From Terrimonas_B sp041743125 (GTDB lineage: Bacteria > Bacteroidota > Bacteroidia > Chitinophagales > Chitinophagaceae), in contig JBGTNK010000025.1 of assembly GCA_041743125.1 (NCBI GenBank), positions 25,235 to 89,234 on the forward strand: 64,000 nt of DNA, in the 5' to 3' direction. The notes under the pieces are model-generated. The model did not search any database. It was given only the letters and a program-made list of their open reading frames with translations, and had not been told where the DNA came from. Position numbers and translations under genes: made by a program. Shown here piece after piece: positions 18,190-27,158 of the stretch; position 1 is the first letter of the stretch; every line of letters begins with the position of its first letter.

Positions 18190-20232
18190 TTAAAACAGTA
18201 TTCGCAGCTGGCATTTAATCTCCGTTTTTTTATTTCCTATAATTTCATCTAACCCGGAACCGATGATTTTTTTATCAAGAAAAATCGTTTGTGCCCATCT
18301 TAACCAAACAGACATTCTTTTGGTTATATCATAATTCGCCATGGTATAATACCGGTATCCTTTGTCAAAAAAAGCTGGTATGGAATAACTATATAATACG
18401 TCCCGTTCATAAGCATATAATCGGGAATTGTAACCGCTGGTTTCAAAATGCTGCAGCCTCATGAACAAGGAAAATGGCTTCATCGCTGGTTTATAAATGA
18501 AATCCACAAACATCAAAAACCCGGTTTCTCTTTCCCATTCCTTATCATTATACCAAACCAATTCGATGCGATTCCGGATTGTTGTTGTTGAATTTAATTT
18601 ATAACTGGATTGAAACCTCCAGTTTTTTTTTGGAACAGCGATGACATTGTTGGTAACACTGATATTGTTTTGCTGATTAGCATCCTTACTTTCATTTCTA
18701 AAACGGGTGTATAATTCAAATTGTTTATTTGGCGTGTAAGTTAACTGAGCCAGGTAATCTCTTCCATTACCCGTAGCATCCACCTGGTATTTAAGCCATG
18801 GAAATTTGTAAAGATCTGCGTATGCATCCAATTGCCATCCCTGTGCGGGACGAATAGTGATTCCGGCATAAATACCATTTTCATTGGTTGGATAAGTATT
18901 TTCTGTAAAAGCATTTCCATTTATGGCCTGGTAATTTTTTGCAATAGTTCTTTGCACAAGGGATAAATCAACTTTTGAATCTACACTTATTAAAAGGCCA
19001 TTTAAAAAAGCAGTATTAAAATTTTTGTCAATAGCCCCTTCACCAAAAAAGTGAAGACTCTTATAAGTATAACTATAATCTACACTGAAGTTATGCCAGG
19101 TTTTCCCTTTAACGGAAAACAAATTGTAAGGCTCGTCACCTTTTTGAACCGGCTTTGAGAAATGATAAAATAAACCATTGATTGCAACGTGCCATCGATT
19201 GCCAGAATATTTCAAAATTCCTCCGGAGGAGAATTGTTTTAATATGTTTTTATCCGCTTGCTCTGAAACAGTTCGGTGATATCCTGAAGTTTGAAAAGAA
19301 GAAATGTAATCGTAGTTATTAATTGTATCTGCTATAAAATTTGCACTTAAATGCCGGATCGAGGCAAATACAGTGGTTTCCAAATTCTTTAATTTTAGAG
19401 TGATGCCCGCTCCCCGGTTAAAATTATACTCGCCGGAAGAATGATAAGGGCGCAGGACGGCGGATTGCCTTTTTACACCCATTACATCTACGCTTTTTTT
19501 GAATGCCAGGTTTTGCCAGAGCACAAGCCCCTGCCCCATGTTAACAGTAAAATCACCCAATGCGAAAGCCTTTACTATACCCGTGTTGCCGGTGAATAAA
19601 TGAAATGAAAAAAAGTCAAACCCGTTGTTTTGTTTCCCCTTAAAAAATTGTTCACCGGCATCTTTTTCGGTGGTGAATCCATATTGCAATAAGTTTTTAT
19701 AAACATACCTGTATCTAAGAAATAATCTTTGAGGGCCACCAAGGTATTTAGTTCCTGGTCTTGATTTATCGTATCCCTTTGCTTTTTCCAATACCTGTGA
19801 ATAACGCAATAACAAATTTTGGCTGCCATTTTTCAGCCTGGCAGAAAAATCTTCTCTTAAAGATCCGTAGGAGTTTATAGTAACAAAATCTAATAGTTTC
19901 CTGATTGTGGCCAGGTCAAAGGCAGGAACAGCCTGTAATTCATAAAGGCTAATAAATTTTCCAAATAACCTGCGATAGGAAATGAGACTGGCGATTTGTA
20001 AACCATTTAATATTCTTAAATCCCTCAATTCATTGATGTCAGCTGTATTCAGATTCAGCGGGTACTTCCGGTAATATTCCAATTGCAATAAATAAGAATC
20101 ATCTTCCGTTTCTGCCTGGTCTGCATCAGTAAGATTTTCAAGTTGCTGTTCGTTGGAGGGAGGAATATCCTGGGCTACAGACACATACACTAGGAAATGG
20201 AAAATAGATAATATAATACTGAACCTTTTCAA
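18190..20232 (-). CDS. Secreted helix-hairpin-helix protein with predicted outer-membrane barrel
   Basis: 680 residues. Signal peptide at 1-20 (ends VSVAQ). Residues 57-118 align with the ComEA-type tandem helix-hairpin-helix module (LNLNTADINELRDL, then SYRRLFGKFISLYELQAV), but the glycines of both hairpins are replaced (LRILN and PAFD instead of xGIG), so DNA binding is doubtful. The remaining roughly 550 residues are rich in alternating aromatic/polar strands (for example FLRYRYVYKNLLQYGF and VWLRWAQTIFL) and end in LRILF, as outer-membrane barrels do. Its start codon overlaps the stop of the upstream gene (ATGA at 20229-20232), so the two are translationally coupled. The function is unknown; similar proteins are simply called HhH-domain proteins in this phylum. 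Confidence 0.8.
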   Translation of the reverse strand: MKRFSIILSIFHFLVYVSVAQDIPPSNEQQLENLTDADQAETEDDSYLLQLEYYRKYPLNLNTADINELRDLRILNGLQIASLISYRRLFGKFISLYELQAVPAFDLATIRKLLDFVTINSYGSLREDFSARLKNGSQNLLLRYSQVLEKAKGYDKSRPGTKYLGGPQRLFLRYRYVYKNLLQYGFTTEKDAGEQFFKGKQNNGFDFFSFHLFTGNTGIVKAFALGDFTVNMGQGLVLWQNLAFKKSVDVMGVKRQSAVLRPYHSSGEYNFNRGAGITLKLKNLETTVFASIRHLSANFIADTINNYDYISSFQTSGYHRTVSEQADKNILKQFSSGGILKYSGNRWHVAINGLFYHFSKPVQKGDEPYNLFSVKGKTWHNFSVDYSYTYKSLHFFGEGAIDKNFNTAFLNGLLISVDSKVDLSLVQRTIAKNYQAINGNAFTENTYPTNENGIYAGITIRPAQGWQLDAYADLYKFPWLKYQVDATGNGRDYLAQLTYTPNKQFELYTRFRNESKDANQQNNISVTNNVIAVPKKNWRFQSSYKLNSTTTIRNRIELVWYNDKEWERETGFLMFVDFIYKPAMKPFSLFMRLQHFETSGYNSRLYAYERDVLYSYSIPAFFDKGYRYYTMANYDITKRMSVWLRWAQTIFLDKKIIGSGLDEIIGNKKTEIKCQLRILF

Positions 20233-21056
20233 TTTTCTTTATTATCAATAGTAAAAAGGAAAAACAGACCTGGGGTGACACCCAAGTGGGGATGGAAGGC
20301 TGATGTAATGTCCATATGAAATGATCTCCATGACAACCCAACCCCTATCCATCCTGACGAAGTCCCCGATGATATCCCCATCTTGCCAGATAACTGCGGT
20401 AGTATCTTGTACTGTATCCCGGTATTTACATTAACAGGCAAATCCTCTTCCTTAACTACCTCTGCACCTATAAAAACTTTTTCTGATACTTCATACCCTA
20501 TTCCTATTGTATATATGGACGATAATTTTTCTTGCTGATCTTTTCCAAATTTTCCTCCAACAGGATTGCTTACATGAACGCCCGTATGAATCTTCTCTGT
20601 AAGATGGAATACTGTTCCTATTTCAAAACCTATAGCTGCATCGTTTCCGTAGCCAGCTATCCGTATTCCATTATAATTAATCTGTACTCCTATATCGATT
20701 TTACTACCCAACCTGCGGCCATAAGCCAAACCAAGCTGTGTTTCATTATATTCCGTAAATCCATAATACCCAACCTTTATTCCAAAATTTCCTGAAGTTG
20801 TGGGAATAGCTATGCCAGTTATGAAGTTGTTTAATTCGCTTAACAGAAACCTCTTTTCTCCAAAAACTGCTATAGCAGGTTTTTTAATTTGAGCAAGTGA
20901 TGCCTGGTTTGTAATAAAAGAAAGGATATCTGCATAATTAACACTGTAAGATCCAAGGCTGATATACGGGATATTTGCTGGTCTTCTTAAAGTCTGGCCA
21001 TAAACTAATACACCTATTGATAAAACAAAAAATAAACAAATGCATTTACTTTTCAC
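20229..21056 (-). CDS. Hypothetical outer-membrane beta-barrel protein (PorV/FadL-like appearance)
   Basis: 275 residues starting with GTG at 21056. Signal peptide at about 1-20 (MKSKCICLFFVLSIG, cleaved after VYGQ). The mature part shows the pattern of small outer-membrane proteins in the PorV/PorQ style: NYADILSFITNQASLAQI near the N-terminus followed by repeated amphipathic strands such as NFGIKVGYYGFTEYNETQLGLAYGRRLGSKIDIGVQINY. It is not confidently a known family. It is the first gene of a coupled pair with the HhH protein, so the two products probably work together at the outer membrane. Confidence 0.7.
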   Translation of the reverse strand: MKSKCICLFFVLSIGVLVYGQTLRRPANIPYISLGSYSVNYADILSFITNQASLAQIKKPAIAVFGEKRFLLSELNNFITGIAIPTTSGNFGIKVGYYGFTEYNETQLGLAYGRRLGSKIDIGVQINYNGIRIAGYGNDAAIGFEIGTVFHLTEKIHTGVHVSNPVGGKFGKDQQEKLSSIYTIGIGYEVSEKVFIGAEVVKEEDLPVNVNTGIQYKILPQLSGKMGISSGTSSGWIGVGLSWRSFHMDITSAFHPHLGVTPGLFFLFTIDNKEN

Positions 21057-21173
21057 CCGGCTGGTTTTTGGCTATAGAAAGTTATTAAAATTATATCACA
21101 TCCCTTTAAAGAAGTTGATGATTAGAAGAGGTTATTTATTCGTTTACCCCGGTGTTAGCACATAAACTTTATG

Positions 21174-21181
21174 TAGGTTTG
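21174..21181 (+). promoter_or_regulatory. -7 element abutting folD
   Basis: TAGGTTTG matches TAnnTTTG fully and lies only 4 nt before the folD ATG at 21186, so transcription would begin at or near the start codon. Confidence 0.45.
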
Positions 21182-21185
21182 CGCC

Positions 21186-22061
21186 ATGCAAATATTAGAC
21201 GGGAAAAAAGCTGCCCAGGCAATAAAAGATGAACTCAGGATACATGTTGCACAGCGGTCAAATGAAGGAAAAAAGATCCCCCACCTGGCAGCAATACTTG
21301 TTGGAAAAAATGGGGCAAGTGAAACTTATGTAGCGGCCAAAGTTAAAGCTTGTGAAGAAACAGGATTTAAGTCCACTCTCATTCGTTTTGAGGGTGACAT
21401 ATCAGAAAACAAATTGCTTGAAAAAATTGAAGAGTTAAATACAGATCCGGATATAGACGGGATTTTAGTTCAATTGCCATTGCCCAAACATATTTCAGAT
21501 GAAAAAGTTATTAATACCATTAATCCTGATAAGGATGTGGATGGATTTCATCCGGTAAGTATAGGAAAAATGGTTCAGGGTGCACCCACCTTTCTGCCTG
21601 CTACACCCTATGGTATCATATTATTGCTTCAACATTATAAAATTGATACCAGGGGGAAACATGCCGTAGTAATTGGCAGGAGCAATATCGTGGGCAGGCC
21701 CATTAGTTTTTTATTAAGCGCAAATACGAACCCGGGAAATTGCACGGTTACAATTTGCCATTCGCATACTGGCAATCTTAACGAAATTTGCCTGCAGGGA
21801 GATATTATAGTGGCTGCCCTGGGACGACAAGAATTTGTAAAAGCAAATATGGTTAAAGAAGGAGCTATTGTTATTGATGTAGGGATCACAAGAGTAGAAG
21901 ACACTTCAAAAAAAAGTGGATTTAAATTAAAGGGCGATGTAGCCTACGAGGAAGTATCCCAAAAATCTTCCTGGATAACACCTGTTCCGGGTGGGGTAGG
22001 ACCTATGACTATTGCAGCTTTAATGAAGAATACTTTCAAGTCGTGTGTTATGAAGAATTAA
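21186..22061 (+). CDS. folD: Bifunctional methylenetetrahydrofolate dehydrogenase/cyclohydrolase
   Basis: 291 residues, standard for FolD, which interconverts 5,10-methylene- and 10-formyl-tetrahydrofolate using NADP. The catalytic YVAAKVKACEETG element (Lys near 56), QLPLPKH, the DKDVDGFHP segment, the cofactor loop VVIGRSNIVGRP and the C-terminal PVPGGVGPMTIAAL are all intact. It supplies one-carbon units for purines and initiator tRNA. queE follows 21 bp downstream and is probably cotranscribed. Confidence 0.98.
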   Translation: MQILDGKKAAQAIKDELRIHVAQRSNEGKKIPHLAAILVGKNGASETYVAAKVKACEETGFKSTLIRFEGDISENKLLEKIEELNTDPDIDGILVQLPLPKHISDEKVINTINPDKDVDGFHPVSIGKMVQGAPTFLPATPYGIILLLQHYKIDTRGKHAVVIGRSNIVGRPISFLLSANTNPGNCTVTICHSHTGNLNEICLQGDIIVAALGRQEFVKANMVKEGAIVIDVGITRVEDTSKKSGFKLKGDVAYEEVSQKSSWITPVPGGVGPMTIAALMKNTFKSCVMKN

Positions 22062-22082
22062 TTACAATAAGAAAAGGTTGAA

Positions 22083-22706
22083 ATGATTGATTCAATTAAA
22101 ATAAAGGCGCCACAACTGCCAGTGATGGAGCATTTTTATACCATTCAGGGAGAGGGATATCACCAGGGAAAGGCAGCATACTTCATTCGTCTTGGAGGAT
22201 GCGACGTAGGATGTGTATGGTGCGATGTAAAAGAAAGCTGGGATGCCTCAAAACATCCGTTATACGAATTAGAAAGTTTGGTATCTGCTGTTAAGAGTAC
22301 CCCGGCAAAAATAGTTGTGATCACCGGTGGCGAACCTTTAATCCACAATTTGGATAAGTTGACACTCGCTCTTCAACGTTCAGGATTACAAACAAATATT
22401 GAAACCTCAGGATCATCTCCGCTGTCGGGAACCTGGGACTGGATCTGCCTCTCTCCCAAAAAATTTAAGGAACCGTTGCCCGAAGTGGTAGCGGTTGCTC
22501 ATGAATTAAAGATCATTGTCTATAATAAATCTGATTTGAAATGGGCCGAAAAGTATAAAAAGATGGTATCCTCTCATTGCAGGCTTTATTTGCAGCCTGA
22601 ATGGAGTAAAGCAAATCAAATAACCTCGCTCCTAGTCGATTACATAAAAAATAACCCTCAGTGGGAACTAAGCCTCCAGATTCATAAGTACATCAATGTG
22701 CCTTAA
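22083..22706 (+). CDS. queE: 7-carboxy-7-deazaguanine synthase (radical SAM)
   Basis: 207 residues. Cys40, Cys44 and Cys47 form the CX3CX2C iron-sulfur motif in GGCDVGCVWCD, preceded by the QGEG element (residues 22-25) typical of QueE, with TGGEPLIHN further on for SAM binding. The enzyme converts carboxytetrahydropterin to carboxydeazaguanine in queuosine biosynthesis. Its substrate would normally come from a QueD; the two PTPS-like proteins at 58134-59050 are the only candidates in the window. It is cotranscribed with folD by position. Confidence 0.95.
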   Translation: MIDSIKIKAPQLPVMEHFYTIQGEGYHQGKAAYFIRLGGCDVGCVWCDVKESWDASKHPLYELESLVSAVKSTPAKIVVITGGEPLIHNLDKLTLALQRSGLQTNIETSGSSPLSGTWDWICLSPKKFKEPLPEVVAVAHELKIIVYNKSDLKWAEKYKKMVSSHCRLYLQPEWSKANQITSLLVDYIKNNPQWELSLQIHKYINVP

Positions 22707-22746
22707 TCCGGGCATATTATCATTGCAGCTCAAATTTTGAAAAGGC

Positions 22747-22777
22747 TTTGATTCCTGAAATCCTTATTTTATATTTG
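22747..22777 (+). promoter_or_regulatory. Full-consensus Bacteroidota promoter
   Basis: TTTG at 22747-22750, then exactly 19 nt, then TATATTTG at 22770-22777. This matches both the -33 and -7 consensus and the preferred spacing, and is the best promoter I found in the window. It drives the unknown membrane-protein gene at 22953 with a leader of about 170 nt. Confidence 0.75.
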
Positions 22778-22805
22778 TTCACTGCAAGTAAATTCTTCAT
22801 CCTTT

Positions 22806-22858
22806 TATTAACCTTTCTCTTATCCTGTCATGACCTGAGTTTTAAGAAAGAGTTAATA
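22806..22858 (+). promoter_or_regulatory. Imperfect inverted repeat in the leader of the membrane-protein gene
   Basis: TATTAACCTTTCTCTTA at 22806-22822 is largely complementary to TAAGAAAGAGTTAATA at 22843-22858 (about 14 of 16 positions with small bulges). The intervening loop contains the palindrome GTCATGAC. TTATCCTGTC occurs at 22820-22829 and again at 22891-22900. The leader could fold into an alternative structure, but no known riboswitch class is recognisable. Confidence 0.45.
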
Positions 22859-22952
22859 GGATATATACTACATAACTAATCGCATCCATTTTATCCTGTC
22901 TACGAGACCGCACCTCCAATTCCCATTCTGTACACCTTAGAATACTGATAAA

Positions 22953-23765
22953 ATGACTACTAATTACAAGACTCTCAAAGTAAGACAATCCTCAATTGTT
23001 ATTACCCCTGAAAGGACAGCGATTTATCTATTTGGTATAGCAGGTTTTCTCTTTGTATTTAATCTGATTAGCATAGTACTCCAAAAAAATCTTGGGTACA
23101 ATGGCTTTTTTACAAAAGGACTGGTGTATTTGTTCGACGCAAGTGAAGAATCTAATATTCCTACCTTTTATTCGTCACTCGTTTTAACTGTAGCTGGCGC
23201 TCTTTTATTCATGATATACCTGGTTTCAAAACAGTATGCTCAAAAATATGTAAATCACTGGTTACTTTTAAGTTTAATTCTTTTCTTTCTGGCTGTGGAT
23301 GAATCAATAAGTATCCATGAAAAATTTAATAAAATTGGCCATTATATTAAACCAGATCCTGAAGGTTATCTAAAATATCCATGGATATTGCCTTATGGTT
23401 TATTTGTTTTTGTTGCCTGTGGCATTTTTGCCAAATTTGTATTTGCATTACCGAAAAAAACCAGAAACCTATTTATTAGTTCCTCTATTATTTACATTAC
23501 TGCAACAATAGGTTTTGAAATAATAGAGGGCCATGTCATTGCAATTTTTGGAGTAAAATCTTATTATTATTTGATATGCGCTTTAGAAGAGTTCCTGGAA
23601 ATGACCGGCATAATCATTTTTATTTATGCCTTGCTTGATTATGTTACTTTTTTTAAATCTTACTTCGTATTTAGCCGACCTGAAAAAGAAGTAACTCCTC
23701 AAATGAAATTCAACCGAAATCAAGTCAATAGAGAAGCCTTTGTTTTTACAAAATATAATAATTAA
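22953..23765 (+). CDS. Unknown polytopic membrane protein with buried acidic and histidine residues
   Basis: 270 residues, not recognised. About six hydrophobic helices are visible (roughly 23-43, 70-92, 102-120, 143-165, 172-200 and 215-236), with a soluble, basic C-terminal tail. Unusual polar clusters lie at helix ends or within helices: Asp116-Glu117 and His122-Glu123 (VDESISIHEK), Glu189, Glu192 and His194 (GFEIIEGH), and Glu212, Glu213 and Glu216 (ALEEFLEM). Such a set could bind metal or form a membrane-embedded active site; this is inference. It has its own strong promoter and a structured leader and no obvious functional partner. Confidence 0.82.
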   Translation: MTTNYKTLKVRQSSIVITPERTAIYLFGIAGFLFVFNLISIVLQKNLGYNGFFTKGLVYLFDASEESNIPTFYSSLVLTVAGALLFMIYLVSKQYAQKYVNHWLLLSLILFFLAVDESISIHEKFNKIGHYIKPDPEGYLKYPWILPYGLFVFVACGIFAKFVFALPKKTRNLFISSSIIYITATIGFEIIEGHVIAIFGVKSYYYLICALEEFLEMTGIIIFIYALLDYVTFFKSYFVFSRPEKEVTPQMKFNRNQVNREAFVFTKYNN

Positions 23766-23920
23766 AATTTACCGGATTATATCCATTGAATGCCAATCTG
23801 CCGGGCATTTCTCGTAAAGAATATCTAAAGTTTAGTGTTCATACTATCAAAGATGGGCTCAAAAGAATAACAGGAATAAAAATCCGTTAGTTTCGTTATG
23901 AATAAGAAATATCCGGATCA

Positions 23921-25837
23921 ATGAAAAAAGCAATTCTTTTTCTAACAACCTATGTTTTGATTAGTGGTTCGTTTTCTCAGGCATACGATCCTTATAAAGT
24001 CAACAAAAAGGCTATCACAATATATAACCAGGCTTTAGAGCAGGCGCAGGATGGCCACCTTGACAATGCAGCTGAATTGCTTAAGATATCCATTCAGACG
24101 GACAATAATTATCTGGACGCTTATTTATCTCTTGCCGGAGTGTATGGGCAATTAAAAAACTATTCCTCCAGCATAGAATATTATGAAAAGGCTTTTGCCA
24201 GGGATCCTGCTTATACGGCAGAGTATAAACTTCCCTATTCAATCAACCTCGCGGGCCAGGGAGAATTTGAAAAAGCATTGAATGCGATCAATGAACTATT
24301 GGAGAAAAATCCTCCTAAAAATTCTAACTCCTTTAAGGCAGCTGAATATCGCAAACGTTGTTATGAATTTGCCGTTGAATATTCAAAAAAAAATCCGAAC
24401 AAGAATTACATTTTTTCCCCTGTAAATATGGGTCCTGAAATCAACAGCGTGGAATCAGAATATTTTCCCTCGCTGACTATAGATAGCAAGGAATTGGTCT
24501 TTACACGAAGACTTAAAGGTATGAACGAAGATTTTTTCAGCAGCCGGCGGGATACGGGTCAATGGACAAAATCAAAACCAATAGAAGGTTATGTGAATTC
24601 TGAGCAAAATGAAGGCGCTCAAAATATTTCCCAGGATGGTCAATGGCTGGTTTTTACAGGCTGCAACCGTCCGCAGGGATTTGGTAGTTGCGATATTTAT
24701 ATTTCCTACCTCCAAAAAGAAGGATGGAGTGAACCCGTGAATGCAGGAGGATGGGTGAATTCAGATCAATGGGACTCACAACCTTGTTTATCCCCTGATA
24801 AGAGAGAGCTTTATTTTGCCAGCCGCAGACCAGGAGGTTTTGGAGGAAGTGATATTTATATATCCAGGTTACAAGCCAATGGAAAATGGGGAGAAGCTGA
24901 GAACCTGGGTGAAGGAATAAATACCAGCGGTGATGAACAAAGTCCCTTCATTCATGCGGATAATCAAACCCTTTATTTTACTTCCAACTACTGGCCGGGT
25001 TATGGCGATGATGATTTGTTTTATGTGAAAAAAGGGCCCATGGGCGACTGGAGTAAACCAATCAACCTGGGTTACCCCATTAATACGATTAGCCGGGAAG
25101 GAACATTATTTGTTTCCGCCAGCGGAGAAACCGCTTATTATGCAAGTGACCGAAATGACACAAAAGGCGGGATGGATATTTACACTTTTCAATTGCGGGA
25201 GGACATTCGCCCCCATAAAACATTATGGATAAAAGGACAGGTCTTTGATAAAAAAACTTCAGTGGGATTACCTTCTGCCGTCGAGCTGATTGATATGGCT
25301 TCGAAACAAACCATTTCAAAAGTGCAAACCGATGAAAAAGGATATTACCTGATCACCTTGCCTGTTGGAAAGGATTATGCGTTTAATGTAAACCGTAAAG
25401 GATATTTATTTTATTCTGATAATTTCTTTCTGAGTCTACATTCCAGGGACTCGGTTTATCAAAAAAACATTCCTTTACAACCCCTGGAAGAAAATGCTTC
25501 CGTTGTGCTGAATAACATATTTTTTGACGTCAATAAATTTGAGATCAAATCCACATCCATGGCAGAACTGGATAAAATAGTTCAATTGCTAAATGATAAT
25601 CCAACTTTAAAAATTGAAATTTCAGGCCATACAGATAATGCAGGCAAACCGGCAGATAATTTAATTCTGTCAAATAACAGGGCAAAAACTGTGGTTAGTT
25701 ACCTCATCAATAACAGGATCAGCCCACAGCGGCTTACCTATAAAGGTTTTGGCGAAAAACAACCCGTTGCAGATAATAGCACGGAAGATGGCAGGTCAAA
25801 AAACCGGAGAACCGAATTGAAAGTAGTTAGCCGGTAA
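23921..25837 (+). CDS. PorE-like TPR / PD40 propeller / CRD / OmpA protein (type IX secretion-associated)
   Basis: 638 residues with four regions in order: signal peptide (1-20, cleaved near FSQA); TPR repeats at about 30-150; five or so PD40 beta-propeller repeats at about 165-425 (SPDKRELYFASRRPGGFGGSD type); a carboxypeptidase-regulatory-like domain at about 435-510 (IKGQVFDKKTSVGLPSAVELI); and an OmpA-like peptidoglycan-binding domain at about 525-635 (GHTDNAGK, LSNNRAKTVVSYL). This is the architecture of PorE from Porphyromonas gingivalis, which ties the type IX machinery to the cell wall. PorE there is a lipoprotein, whereas no lipobox Cys is seen here. Many Bacteroidota carry several proteins of this shape, so a role in secretion is likely rather than proven. 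A tiny frame (23898-23924) overlaps its start as ATGA. Confidence 0.85.
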   Translation: MKKAILFLTTYVLISGSFSQAYDPYKVNKKAITIYNQALEQAQDGHLDNAAELLKISIQTDNNYLDAYLSLAGVYGQLKNYSSSIEYYEKAFARDPAYTAEYKLPYSINLAGQGEFEKALNAINELLEKNPPKNSNSFKAAEYRKRCYEFAVEYSKKNPNKNYIFSPVNMGPEINSVESEYFPSLTIDSKELVFTRRLKGMNEDFFSSRRDTGQWTKSKPIEGYVNSEQNEGAQNISQDGQWLVFTGCNRPQGFGSCDIYISYLQKEGWSEPVNAGGWVNSDQWDSQPCLSPDKRELYFASRRPGGFGGSDIYISRLQANGKWGEAENLGEGINTSGDEQSPFIHADNQTLYFTSNYWPGYGDDDLFYVKKGPMGDWSKPINLGYPINTISREGTLFVSASGETAYYASDRNDTKGGMDIYTFQLREDIRPHKTLWIKGQVFDKKTSVGLPSAVELIDMASKQTISKVQTDEKGYYLITLPVGKDYAFNVNRKGYLFYSDNFFLSLHSRDSVYQKNIPLQPLEENASVVLNNIFFDVNKFEIKSTSMAELDKIVQLLNDNPTLKIEISGHTDNAGKPADNLILSNNRAKTVVSYLINNRISPQRLTYKGFGEKQPVADNSTEDGRSKNRRTELKVVSR

Positions 25838-25854
25838 AAATATTAGTCGCTGAA

Positions 25855-25874
25855 AATGTCATTAAATGTCATTA
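25855..25874. repeat. Ten-base tandem duplication
   Basis: AATGTCATTA occurs twice head to tail, just after the PorE-like stop codon. It could be a slippage product; no function is apparent. Confidence 0.7.
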
Positions 25875-25962
25875 AGCAATTCAGACAATAAACTAGTACG
25901 GCATCAATATTAATAAAAATTATCCCAAAAATCTGACGCTTCAATTTGTAACTTCATCATGA

Positions 25963-25970
25963 TATATTTA
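25963..25970 (+). promoter_or_regulatory. Possible -7 element abutting dprA
   Basis: TATATTTA, one mismatch from TAnnTTTG, lies 4 nt before the dprA ATG. Confidence 0.3.
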
Positions 25971-25974
25971 TCAA

Positions 25975-27075
25975 ATGAATGATGAATTGCTTTTCCAGAT
26001 TTCTTTAACCCTCATTCCTAATATTGGACCCGTTCAGGCAAAGATTCTGTTACAGCTATACGATGCTCCCGATATTTTTAAAGCAAAAAAAAGGGAGCTT
26101 GAAAAAATAGAAGGCGTGGGTTCTGTGAGAGCTGCATCCATAAAAGCATTTTCTGATTTTTCAAAAGCAGAAGAAGAAATCGCCTTTATTGAAAAATATA
26201 AGATCAAACCGCTTTTCATTACACATAAGGATTACCCCAAACGGCTGTTAAATTGCTTCGACTCGCCTACCCTTTTGTATTATAAAGGAGAAGTAGATCT
26301 TAACCAGGGAAAAGTTATTGCAGTGGTTGGTACCCGTAACCATACCGATTACGGAAAACAAATAACAGAAAAATTAATTGAAGAATTAAAGGAACAAAAT
26401 GTAATTGTAGTAAGCGGACTTGCTTATGGAATTGATGCCCTTGCGCATAAGGCAGCCATGAAAAATAATCTATTAACAGTCGGCGTTCTTGCACATGGAC
26501 TGGACCAGGTTTATCCCAATCAACATACCGGCATGGCAAAAGAAATGATCAAATCTGGCAGTGGCCTGATTACGGAATATAAAAGTAAAACCAAGCCGGA
26601 TAAACATAATTTTCCTACCCGGAACCGTATTGTTGCAGGAATGACCGATGTTACAATTGTAGTAGAAACAGGAATAAAAGGCGGTAGCATGATAACAGCA
26701 GAACTAGCCAATAATTACAATAAAGATGTTTTTGCTTTTCCCGGAAAAGTAAATGATGTTAAAAGTGAAGGGTGCAATTACCTGATCAAAAACAATAAAG
26801 CCGTTTTGCTGACAGACGCTCAGGAGGTGATAGAATGGATGGGATGGGAAGAACGAAAAAACCCTACCATTAAAAAGCAAAAGGAACTATTTATTGAATT
26901 GAGCAACGACGAAAAAATAATAATTGAGATATTAAAGGATAAACCTTCCGTGCATATTGATGAAATAAATTTCAAAAGTGGTATGAGCAGCAGTTCTGTG
27001 GCAGCTGCTATCCTGGGCCTTGAACTACAAAACGTTGTGTTATCTTTACCTGGTAAGCAATACCGCATCGCCTGA
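25975..27075 (+). CDS. dprA: DNA-processing protein DprA
   Basis: 366 residues. An N-terminal helix-hairpin-helix/SAM-like part (about 10-60, KIEGVGSVRAASI) precedes the Rossmann-fold DprA core (about 90-290) with VVGTRNHTDYGK, VSGLAYGIDALAHKAAM, PTRNRIVAGMTDVTIVVETG and AFPGKVND. A C-terminal winged-helix-like DML1 domain follows (about 305-366). DprA protects incoming single-stranded DNA and loads RecA during natural transformation. It sits between a PorE-like gene and a type B secreted protein, with no other clear competence gene nearby. Confidence 0.97.
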   Translation: MNDELLFQISLTLIPNIGPVQAKILLQLYDAPDIFKAKKRELEKIEGVGSVRAASIKAFSDFSKAEEEIAFIEKYKIKPLFITHKDYPKRLLNCFDSPTLLYYKGEVDLNQGKVIAVVGTRNHTDYGKQITEKLIEELKEQNVIVVSGLAYGIDALAHKAAMKNNLLTVGVLAHGLDQVYPNQHTGMAKEMIKSGSGLITEYKSKTKPDKHNFPTRNRIVAGMTDVTIVVETGIKGGSMITAELANNYNKDVFAFPGKVNDVKSEGCNYLIKNNKAVLLTDAQEVIEWMGWEERKNPTIKKQKELFIELSNDEKIIIEILKDKPSVHIDEINFKSGMSSSSVAAAILGLELQNVVLSLPGKQYRIA

Positions 27076-27158
27076 GAATTTAAACCAGGCAACGTAAAAA
27101 TCAAATTAATTGTCAGTGTTATAGCCCATATTTTTTGCTATTTTACGTTCATACCAAT

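Noticed and set aside
22807..22858. A known riboswitch in the leader of the membrane-protein gene
   Set aside because: The hairpin does not match the conserved cores of the cobalamin, TPP, SAM, glycine, preQ1 or FMN classes that I can recall, so only a generic structured leader is claimed.
25855..25874. Direct repeat read as a regulator site
   Set aside because: It follows a stop codon rather than a promoter and is a simple 10-bp tandem duplication.
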